From the NCBI GenBank assembly GCA_947073515.1, contig CAMTMC010000004.1:32305-96304 (forward strand): a DNA stretch of 64,000 nt, written 5' to 3'. The stretch's first letter is position 1. Each line of letters begins with the position of its first letter. Made by a program: the position numbers and the translations under genes. Below the pieces are notes generated by a model, which was given only the letters and a program-made list of their open reading frames with translations, had not been told where the DNA came from and did no database searches. This DNA is from an uncultured bacterium (GTDB taxonomy: Bacteria; Bacillota; Clostridia; Oscillospirales; Oscillospiraceae). Below, one piece after another: positions 57,143-64,000 of this stretch.

Positions 57143-58627
57143 TCACCCCAGCAGGGACAGCACCGCTTCCGCCATGCGGTCCTTGTCCACCACCTGGTCG
57201 AAGCGCACCCGCTTCCCCCGCAGCCCGGCCAGCGGGGCCGGGACGGGGATGCCCGTCTTGGCGGAGAGCTGATCCATGGCGTCCAGCCCCTGGGCGGTTT
57301 CCCGCTCCCCCAGGGCCTCCAGCACGCTGCCGCAGAACTTGAAGGGGCTGGCCGTGGACACCACAATGGCCGGGGTGGCGTCCCCGGTCTCCTCCCGGTA
57401 CCGCTCCAGCGCGGAGAAGGCCACGGCGGTGTGGGGGTCGATCAGGTAGCCCGCCCGGTGATACACCGCCCGGATGGTCTCCTTCGTCCGCTGGTCGTCG
57501 CAGCGGTAGCCTTTGAAGTGGCGGTTGAGCTTTTCCGTCACCCGGTCACTCACCTGGTACCGGCCGGTGGCGGACAGCTCCTCCATATATCCCTTCACCT
57601 GGGCGGCGTCCTGGGTGAGGAAAAAGAGGAGCCGCTCCAGATTGGAGGAGACCAGGATGTCCATGGACGGGGAGATGGTCTGGTGGAAGTCCCGGTTTCG
57701 GTCGTACACCCCGGTGGACAAAAAGTCGGTGAGCGCGTCGTTGGCGTTGGAGGCGCAGATCAGCTTCTGGATGGGCACCCCCATCTCCCGGGCGTACCAG
57801 GCCGCCAGGATGTTGCCGAAGTTGCCGGTGGGCACGCACACGTTGACCGCCTGGCCGGGGGTGATTTTCTCATCCCGGAGGAGGTCACAGTATGCGGAGA
57901 TGTAATAGACGATCTGGGGCAGCACCCGGCCCCAGTTGATGGAGTTGGCGGAGGAGAAGAAATACCCCTTGCCCGCCAGCTCCTCCCGGAGGGCCTCGTC
58001 AGCGAAGAGTTTTTTCACCCCGGTCTGGGCGTCGTCAAAATTACCCCGGACGGCGCACACCCCTACGTTGGCCCCCTCCTGGGTGACCATCTGAAACTCC
58101 TGGACCCGGGACACCCCGTCCTTGGGGTAGAACACCAAAATCCGGGTGCGGGGCACGTCTTTAAAGCCCTCCAGCGCCCCCTTCCCTGTATCTCCGGAGG
58201 TAGCCGCCAGGATACAGGCGGTCCTGGGCTCCTCAATCTTGGCCAGGGACGCGGACAGCAGGTGGGGCAGCATCTGCAGGGCCATGTCCTTGAAGGCGCA
58301 GGTGGGGCCGTGCCAAAGCTCCAGACAGTACGTGCCCGGCTCCACCGCCCGCACCGGGGCCACGGCGGGGGTGTCGAACTTGTCCGGCCCGTAGGCGGCC
58401 GCGGTGAAGTCGGTGAGCTCCTTGACAGAAAACTCCTCCAAAAACTGCTTCATAATGTATACCGCCCGCTGCTGATAAGCCATGGCCGTCATGTCTCCCA
58501 GGGCCTTCCCCGGCAGTTTGGGGATAAAAAAGGGGGTGAGCAATCCCCCGTCACCCGCCAGCCCCTGGGCAATGGCCCGGGAGGCCGAGCAGTGGACGCC
58601 CAGGTTCCGCGTACTGATGTACTGCAT
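57143..58627 (-). CDS. thrC: threonine synthase
   Basis: MQYISTRNLGVHCSASRAIAQGLAGDGGLLTP...ELWHGPTCAFKDMALQMLPHLL...ATSGDTGKGALEGF. Confidence 0.95.
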   Translation of the reverse strand: MQYISTRNLGVHCSASRAIAQGLAGDGGLLTPFFIPKLPGKALGDMTAMAYQQRAVYIMKQFLEEFSVKELTDFTAAAYGPDKFDTPAVAPVRAVEPGTYCLELWHGPTCAFKDMALQMLPHLLSASLAKIEEPRTACILAATSGDTGKGALEGFKDVPRTRILVFYPKDGVSRVQEFQMVTQEGANVGVCAVRGNFDDAQTGVKKLFADEALREELAGKGYFFSSANSINWGRVLPQIVYYISAYCDLLRDEKITPGQAVNVCVPTGNFGNILAAWYAREMGVPIQKLICASNANDALTDFLSTGVYDRNRDFHQTISPSMDILVSSNLERLLFFLTQDAAQVKGYMEELSATGRYQVSDRVTEKLNRHFKGYRCDDQRTKETIRAVYHRAGYLIDPHTAVAFSALERYREETGDATPAIVVSTASPFKFCGSVLEALGERETAQGLDAMDQLSAKTGIPVPAPLAGLRGKRVRFDQVVDKDRMAEAVLSLLG

Positions 58628-58681
58628 AGCGTTCCCTCTCCCTCTTTAAAATCAGGCCGCCCTGGGGCCGCCCGGTCTATT

Positions 58682-58710
58682 ATTATGCCAGCTTTTTCCC
58701 TCCAGGTCAA
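58682..58710 (-). promoter_or_regulatory. sigma-A-type promoter for thrC
   Basis: Minus strand TTGACC-N17-CATAAT. Confidence 0.6.
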
Positions 58711-58739
58711 GGGATTTGGAGAAAACCGGCAGGATTTCC

Positions 58740-59108
58740 TTAAAAAGCGTTCTCCCAGTGAAAAATCCGGGGCCGCTCCGTCCTCTCCCCCTGGGGGGCG
58801 TAGATCTCAATCACGTCGAAACGGGGCTGGAGCTCCGTAGGGCGCCCCGCCAGGTAGAGCTCCGCCGTGACCCGCAGCTTCTCCTGCTTACGCCGGTCCA
58901 CAAACTCCCCCGCCCGGCCATAATCGGCGCTCTTACGCAGCTTGACCTCCACAAAGCACAGGTATTCCCCCGCCCGGGTAATGAGGTCGATCTCCCCGAA
59001 CCGGCAGCGCCAGCCGGCGGCGATGACCTGGTGGCCCTTCTCCCGCAGATAACCGGCGGCCAGGGCCTCCCCCCACCGGCCCAGCAGCCTGCTCCCCTGC
59101 CCGCTCAC
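58740..59108 (-). CDS. YraN family protein (UPF0102)
   Basis: GRWGEALAAGYLREKGHQVIAAGWRCRFGEIDLITRAGEYLCFVEVKLR. Confidence 0.92.
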   Translation of the reverse strand: MSGQGSRLLGRWGEALAAGYLREKGHQVIAAGWRCRFGEIDLITRAGEYLCFVEVKLRKSADYGRAGEFVDRRKQEKLRVTAELYLAGRPTELQPRFDVIEIYAPQGERTERPRIFHWENAF

Positions 59109-59713
59109 AGGTTTTTCAGAAAAGTCCGGCGGTGGATGGGACAGGGGCCATACCGCCGGAGCCGCTCGTAGTGGAGCTTTGTACCGTAGCCCTTGTGGCG
59201 CTCAAAGGCGTACTGGGGGTACTCTTCCGCCATTTGGAGCATGAAATGATCCCGACTCACCTTCGCCAAAACAGACGCCGCCGCGATAGAATCCGACAAG
59301 GAATCTCCCTTTACAATGCACCGGTGGTCCGTCACAATGGCGTCAGACCGCCCCCGGTCCCGGTTGCCGTCGATGAGGGCGAAATCCGGCCTCCGCCCCA
59401 GCCCCTCGATGGCCAGCCGCATGGCCTTTATTCTGGCGGAGAGGATGTCGGTGGCGTCGATCTCCGCCGCTTCCACCCAGGCCACCGACCAGGCCAGCGC
59501 CCGCTCCTGGATGACAGGGAAAAGTACTTCACGGCGTTTTTCCGTCAGCTTCTTGGAGTCGTCCAGGCCGGGGATCTCCTCCCCCAGGGGCAGCACTGCC
59601 GCCGCCCCGTACACCGGCCCCGCCAGCGGGCCCGCCCCCGCCTCGTCACAGCCGCAGACCACCGAGTACCCGGCGGCCAGGGCCTCCCTTTCATATTGGT
59701 AAAAATCCGACAT
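59105..59713 (-). CDS. rnhB: ribonuclease HII
   Basis: VCGCDEAGAGPLAGPVYGAAAVL; DDSKKLTEKRREVLF. Confidence 0.96.
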   Translation of the reverse strand: MSDFYQYEREALAAGYSVVCGCDEAGAGPLAGPVYGAAAVLPLGEEIPGLDDSKKLTEKRREVLFPVIQERALAWSVAWVEAAEIDATDILSARIKAMRLAIEGLGRRPDFALIDGNRDRGRSDAIVTDHRCIVKGDSLSDSIAAASVLAKVSRDHFMLQMAEEYPQYAFERHKGYGTKLHYERLRRYGPCPIHRRTFLKNL

Positions 59714-59740
59714 ACGCCCCTCCCCGCTCTGCTCGCCCGC

Positions 59741-60613
59741 TCATGCCTTTGGCGTTTCCAGTGTAAAGCGTCCTAACTTGCCACCCCTGTACTCGTCTAA
59801 AAGCACCCGGGCCATCCGCTCGGTGTCCAGCTCCCCGCCGGAGATCTTCATCCCCCGCTTCCCGGCACAGGCCTGGAGGAGGCGGTAGCCCCAGGCCACA
59901 TCGTTCTCCCCCGCCTCCCGGGCAGGGACCTCTGTGAGCTTATAGGCCCCCAGGGCCTGGGGATACCGCTCCCCCAGCAGGGCCATCAGGTGGCAGCCCA
60001 GGGTCTCCACATCCATGATCTCGTCCTTCACCGCCCCGGTGAAGGCCAGGTGGAGGCCGGTGGTCTCGTCCTCAAACTTGGGCCACAGGATGCCCGGCGT
60101 GTCCAGCAGGTCCAGGGTGGCGTCCACGTTCACCCACTGCTTCCCCCGGGTGACCCCGGGCCGGTCCCCGGCCTTGGCGGACTTTTTCTTGGCCGTTTTA
60201 TTGATAAAGGTGGACTTGCCCACATTTGGGATGCCCACCACCATGGCCCGGACAGGGCGGCCCACCTGGCCCTTCTCCCGCCACTTGGCGATCTGGTCCC
60301 TCAGGACGCCCTGGACCACAGCGGAGAACTGCCCCACCCCGCCGCCGCTTTTGGAATCGGTCTCCAGCACAGAAAACCCCTGGCCCTTGAACCAGGCTGT
60401 CCACTCCCGGCTCATGGCCGGGTCGGCCTGGTCCACCCGGTTGAGGACGATGAGCCGGGGTTTTCCCCCGCAGATGGCGTCAATGTCCGGATTGCGGCTG
60501 GAGACGGGGATCCGGGCGTCGATGATCTCCACCACAATGTCCACCAGCTTCAGGTCGGCCTCCATCTGCCGGCGGGTCTTGGTCATGTGTCCGGGATACC
60601 ACTGGATGTTCAT
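59741..60613 (-). CDS. ylqF: ribosome biogenesis GTPase YlqF/RbgA
   Basis: NIQWYPGHMTKTRRQMEADLKLVDIVVEIIDARIPVSSRNPDID; VVGIPNVGKSTFINKTAKKKSAKAGDRPGVTRGKQWV. Confidence 0.96.
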   Translation of the reverse strand: MNIQWYPGHMTKTRRQMEADLKLVDIVVEIIDARIPVSSRNPDIDAICGGKPRLIVLNRVDQADPAMSREWTAWFKGQGFSVLETDSKSGGGVGQFSAVVQGVLRDQIAKWREKGQVGRPVRAMVVGIPNVGKSTFINKTAKKKSAKAGDRPGVTRGKQWVNVDATLDLLDTPGILWPKFEDETTGLHLAFTGAVKDEIMDVETLGCHLMALLGERYPQALGAYKLTEVPAREAGENDVAWGYRLLQACAGKRGMKISGGELDTERMARVLLDEYRGGKLGRFTLETPKA

Positions 60614-60630
60614 AAGGACACCTCCTGAAA

Positions 60631-60684
60631 TTTAAGATGTTCGTAAGATATTCCTAAGAAATTCAACCTCTTTTTTTAAGAAAT
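60631..60684 (+). promoter_or_regulatory. phased direct-repeat array, candidate response-regulator binding site
   Basis: TAAGA at 60633, 60644, 60655 and 60677: spacings 11, 11 and 22 bp. Confidence 0.5.
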
Positions 60685-60729
60685 ATCTGGTATTCTTTCC
60701 CTACAAAATCTCTCAAAGGGGGAATTATT

Positions 60730-61497
60730 TTGAGTTTTTTCGCTCTGAAAACCATTGCGCTGCTCTCCATGCTGTGGGACCACCTGACCTATGTCTGGCC
60801 TGTGTCCCTCACGCTGGAAATGATCTTCTCTCCCGACGCCGCAGACAGCGTCCCGGCGCTGCTGGCGCTTCAGCGGGCCACCGACTATCTGGGGCGTATC
60901 GCCGCCCCCATCTTCCTGTTCTCCATTGCCAACGGCTACCGGCACACCCGGAATTTTAACCAGTACACCCTGCGGCTGCTGGCCTTCGCCTGCCTGGCGG
61001 AGTACCCCTATTATCTCCTGTTCGGCTTCCATGGCAACATTATGTTTACCCTGCTGCTGGGCCTGCTCACCTTGCGGCTCATGGACTGGGGCAACGAGAA
61101 GCGGGCCGGGCTGGGGTATCTGCTGTGCGCCGGGGTGGTGGTTGCCGCTCAGTACCTCAGCCTCACCGAGGGCGGCGGGCGCTATATCTTGTTTATCCTG
61201 GTCTTTTATTGGACGGAGCGCTGGCCTGTCCCCAAAAAAGCCCTGCTTTGGCTGTTCCTCATGCCCCTGTCCCGGTACAAGCTGATCGGGATGCTCTTCT
61301 CGGAACAGCTTACCGGCCGGTGGCTCCATATGCTGTGTATCAACGCCCTGGGCCCCCTGCTGGGCGTGGCGTTTACCTTCCTCTACAACGGCAAAAAAGG
61401 GCCCGCCTTTCCGGGGGAGAAATACCTGTGGTACATCTTTTACCCCGCCCATCTCCTTGTGCTGGGGCTGGCACAGAAGGCGCTGTTGGGGGCATAG
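60730..61497 (+). CDS. TraX family membrane protein
   Basis: MSFFALKTIALLSMLWDHLTYVW...ATDYLGRIAAPIFLFSIANGYRHTRNFNQYTLRLLAFACLAEYPYYLLF...KYLWYIFYPAHLLVLGL. Confidence 0.85.
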   Translation: MSFFALKTIALLSMLWDHLTYVWPVSLTLEMIFSPDAADSVPALLALQRATDYLGRIAAPIFLFSIANGYRHTRNFNQYTLRLLAFACLAEYPYYLLFGFHGNIMFTLLLGLLTLRLMDWGNEKRAGLGYLLCAGVVVAAQYLSLTEGGGRYILFILVFYWTERWPVPKKALLWLFLMPLSRYKLIGMLFSEQLTGRWLHMLCINALGPLLGVAFTFLYNGKKGPAFPGEKYLWYIFYPAHLLVLGLAQKALLGA

Positions 61498-61498
61498 G

Positions 61499-61528
61499 AA
61501 AAAGGAGCGGCACAGCCGCTCCTTTTTT
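61499..61528. terminator. bidirectional terminator between the traX-like gene and rplS
   Basis: AAAGGAGCGGC-ACA-GCCGCTCCTTT with A-run and T-run flanks. Confidence 0.85.
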
Positions 61529-61534
61529 GGTGGA

Positions 61535-61876
61535 TTACAGGGCCTCTTTGACCTTGGCGGCCTTGCCTACCCGGCCGCGGAGATAGTACAGCTTGGCGCG
61601 GCGCACCTTGCCGTGGCGCACCACCTCCACCTTCTCGATGGAAGGGGCGTGGAGGGGGAACACCTTCTCCACACCGATGCCGTAAGAGATGCGGCGGACG
61701 GTAAAGGTCTCCTCGATGCCGCCGTGCTTCTTGGCGATGACGGTGCCCTCAAAGACCTGGATACGCTCCCGGTTGCCCTCCTTGACCTTCAGGTGCACCC
61801 GGACGGTGTCGCCGATGGCCATAACGGGGGGCTCAGCCTTGATATACTTCTCAGTAAAAGCCTTCATGAGATCCAT
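61535..61876 (-). CDS. rplS: 50S ribosomal protein L19
   Basis: [96 protein letters not shown]. Confidence 0.98.
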   Translation of the reverse strand: MDLMKAFTEKYIKAEPPVMAIGDTVRVHLKVKEGNRERIQVFEGTVIAKKHGGIEETFTVRRISYGIGVEKVFPLHAPSIEKVEVVRHGKVRRAKLYYLRGRVGKAAKVKEAL

Positions 61877-61980
61877 TTTGTTTTCCTCCTGTTGTATAGG
61901 CGTTCATTCCGGCCCCATGCCCCCTCCCATGTCAGACGGAGAGGGCGCCGCAGAGGACCGCCCGTTATTCAGACTTTGGT

Positions 61981-62009
61981 ATCATATCACAGGGATCCCC
62001 GAATTGCAA
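61981..62009 (-). promoter_or_regulatory. sigma-A-type promoter for rplS
   Basis: Minus strand TTGCAA-N17-TATGAT, followed by a roughly 100-nt GC-rich leader. Confidence 0.65.
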
Positions 62010-62038
62010 GACTTTTTTCCCGGAAAACCGGCGGATTT

Positions 62039-62734
62039 TTACGGCGTCCAGCCGCCCATCCCCTCCTGGAGTTTCTCCAGGGCTTTTTTCTCAATGCGGG
62101 ATACGTAAGAGCGGCTGATTCCACATTGGGCGGCGATCTCCCGCTGGGTGCGGGGCGGCCGGTCATCCAGACCATACCGCATGGTAATCACCATCCGCTC
62201 CCGGGGGCCGAGGCAGGTCTGGACACACTGGCGGACCTTCACGCAGGCGTCCCGGGTGTCCAGCTCCTCCAGCATGTTGTCGTCCACCGCGATGACGTCC
62301 ATCAGGGACAGCGAACCCCCCTCCCCCGCCGCCTCCAGGGTGTCCGCCAGGGAGACCTCCCCCTGGAGCTTCCGCTGGGCCCGGAAGTGCATCAAAATCT
62401 CATTTTCGATACACCGGCTGGCGTAGGTGGCCAGCCGGACATTTTTATCCGCCTTAAATGTGGAGATCCCCTTAATCAGCCCAATGGTGCCAATGGAGAT
62501 CAGATCGTCCTGGTCCCCGGTCTGCGCGTAATACTTCTTCACAATATGGGCCACCAGGCGCAGGTTGTGCTCCACCAGCAGGTTGCGCGCCTCCAGATCC
62601 CCCTGGGCGCACCGCTCCAGATACTCTTTCTCCTCCGCCGCCTTCAGCGGCCGGGGGAAGGAACCTCCTCCCCCGGACAGGCGCAGGGTAAAGAACAGTC
62701 CGTTCATCATCAGGTAGATCATAGGCGACAGCAT
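62039..62734 (-). CDS. sigK: RNA polymerase sporulation sigma factor SigK (uninterrupted)
   Basis: EEKEYLERCAQGDLEARNLLVEHNLRLVAHIVKKYY...QDDLISIGTIGLIKGISTF...QREIAAQCGISRSYVSRIEKKALEKL. Confidence 0.94.
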   Translation of the reverse strand: MLSPMIYLMMNGLFFTLRLSGGGGSFPRPLKAAEEKEYLERCAQGDLEARNLLVEHNLRLVAHIVKKYYAQTGDQDDLISIGTIGLIKGISTFKADKNVRLATYASRCIENEILMHFRAQRKLQGEVSLADTLEAAGEGGSLSLMDVIAVDDNMLEELDTRDACVKVRQCVQTCLGPRERMVITMRYGLDDRPPRTQREIAAQCGISRSYVSRIEKKALEKLQEGMGGWTP

Positions 62735-62969
62735 GTGTTCAACACCTCCGCCTTACCCTATTCTCTCTCTGCCCGTCCCTATGCCCGAAAAGACACTGTC
62801 ATCTCCCTGGCGGGCGTGTCCACCAGGAAAATTTATATCCGAATTTCCCCACCAGAGACGGGGCGACGGGGATCAAACGCTCCGCTTGGGACACTCCCCC
62901 ATCCCCTGTTACTTGCGCTTTCCCTGTGGCTATGGTAAAATTAAATTTTTAATCTCAACAGGAGGCAGT

Positions 62970-63251
62970 ATGGCACAGGAATATTCATTTGATGCTGTGA
63001 TTCACGAGACCCCCGAGAACGGGGGCGCGTACGTGGTTTTCCCCTGGGATCTCCGGAAGGAGTTCGGGAAAGGGCGGGTCAAGGTACACGCTGAATTTGA
63101 CGGCATCCCCTACGACGGAAGCGTTGTGAACATGGGGCTGAAAGACCCGGACGGGGAGATCCGCTACGTGATTGGTGTCCTGAAATCCATCCGGGCCCGG
63201 CTGGGCAAATCAGAGGGCGACACGGTGCGTGTTGTCCTCTCGGAGAGGTGA
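62970..63251 (+). CDS. DUF1905 domain-containing protein
   Basis: MAQEYSFDAVIHETPENGGAYVVFPWDLRKEFGKGRVKVHAEFDGIPYDGSVVNMG; SD AGGAGGCAGT before ATG 62970. Confidence 0.85.
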   Translation: MAQEYSFDAVIHETPENGGAYVVFPWDLRKEFGKGRVKVHAEFDGIPYDGSVVNMGLKDPDGEIRYVIGVLKSIRARLGKSEGDTVRVVLSER

Positions 63252-63309
63252 CCCGCAATATCAAGCGGCCCCCGGCTCAAGTGGGCTCACAAGGAAGTAT
63301 TTTTATTTT

Positions 63310-63347
63310 GACGCAGTGTTGTAGTCAAGAGGCTACGACACTGCGTC
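63310..63347. repeat. 15-bp-stem inverted repeat / hairpin
   Basis: GACGCAGTGTTGTAG-TCAAGAGG-CTACGACACTGCGTC, one T-G wobble. Confidence 0.6.
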
Positions 63348-63891
63348 CTTTGTCTGGAAAACGGAAAGAATCCCGATGAAATTATAAACAATAGAGCATA
63401 TCATGGACCGCCTTGAGACTGTCCTAGAGGTAAACACTCCAGTGGACAATGGGCGTTCGCTTATCTTTCGGGATGCTGACCTGACACGAATGAAAAACTG
63501 GAAAAACCGTCTCTCTACACAACTCAAGAAGCTTTCTATATTCTGTGCGTTAAAATTAGTATTCCGCTTATTCCGAAGATCCTTCAGTGTTTCCTGAGGC
63601 ACAAGGACCGTTGCATCTCTGAACTTCTTCCAGTGTCACATGTCCCAGGCAAATTCCTGCCATGACATTTCCCTGAGCAATCCATGTTCCATACACAGCT
63701 CGTACAGATCCCGCTAGACTCAATTGGTGAGATAGCACATAGGACGATGTATGCTGTAAGCGATGTATTTCAAATGAATCAAATCCAACATACAGCCAGC
63801 TCATTTGCGGCACAAATGTAACGGCTGATGAAAACATCACTTGACAAGGGCATACAGGGAAAAGAAGCAAAAAATGCTACCAGCCTTACAC

Positions 63892-63927
63892 AAAACACCG
63901 CCTAACGGGACAATAGGCGGTGTTTTT
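63892..63927 (+). terminator. terminator hairpin
   Basis: AAAACACCGCCTA-ACGGGACAA-TAGGCGGTGTTTTT, 13-bp perfect stem plus T-run. Confidence 0.7.
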
Positions 63928-64000
63928 GTATGCGGCGGAAAACCCCTGAACCCTGGCCGCCAGGGTATGCGGCCAAAATCGAGACAAGGAGGTATTTGCA

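Noticed and set aside
56555-58840. 761-aa plus-strand ORF
   Set aside because: Antisense to the metallophosphoesterase and thrC genes; low-complexity, unrecognisable product, no SD.
61457-62938. 493-aa plus-strand ORF spanning rplS and sigK
   Set aside because: Runs through two terminators and antisense to two conserved genes.
1-64000. rRNA, tRNA, CRISPR, prophage, defence islands
   Set aside because: I looked for rRNA/tRNA motifs, regular repeat-spacer arrays, integrase/transposase/capsid ORFs and known defence-domain signatures and found none I could support by eye.

Overview
This 64 kb window is GC-rich, densely coding and mostly minus-strand. It looks like core chromosome from a spore-forming Clostridia member; Oscillospiraceae-like is an inference from gene content and order. 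The recognisable blocks are: (i) a glycolytic start (fba, PPi-type pfk); (ii) sporulation genes sigG, spoIVA, gerW/ytfJ, an uninterrupted sigK, a SPOCS/LysM coat-type gene, and a 23-aa SpoVM micro-ORF that the supplied ORF track misses; (iii) the yicC-remA-gmk-rpoZ-priA-def-fmt-rsmB-rlmN-prpC-prkC-rsgA-(spoVM) supercluster; (iv) cdaA-cdaR; (v) ispD-ispF with a DUF3343 / class-V aminotransferase pair; (vi) cmk-plsC-ispH::rpsA (IspH fused to ribosomal protein S1); (vii) tig-clpP-clpX-lon-engB-scpA-scpB; (viii) rplS-ylqF-rnhB-yraN. I found no rRNA, tRNA, CRISPR array, prophage, intact mobile element or obvious novel multi-gene defence system. The points most worth a second look are small. They are a terminator-like hairpin whose 3' arm and U-tract merge with the sigG ribosome-binding site; the missed spoVM and its candidate sigma-E promoters; an 11-bp-phased TAAGA repeat array upstream of a traX-like gene; a frameshifted DUF6985-like gene remnant; a 66-bp MITE-like inverted repeat abutting gerW; a Cys-rich DnaJ/DUF5685/RseC trio; and a low-GC unexplained stretch at the right edge. 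All calls come from reading the sequence and recalling protein families; no search was run.
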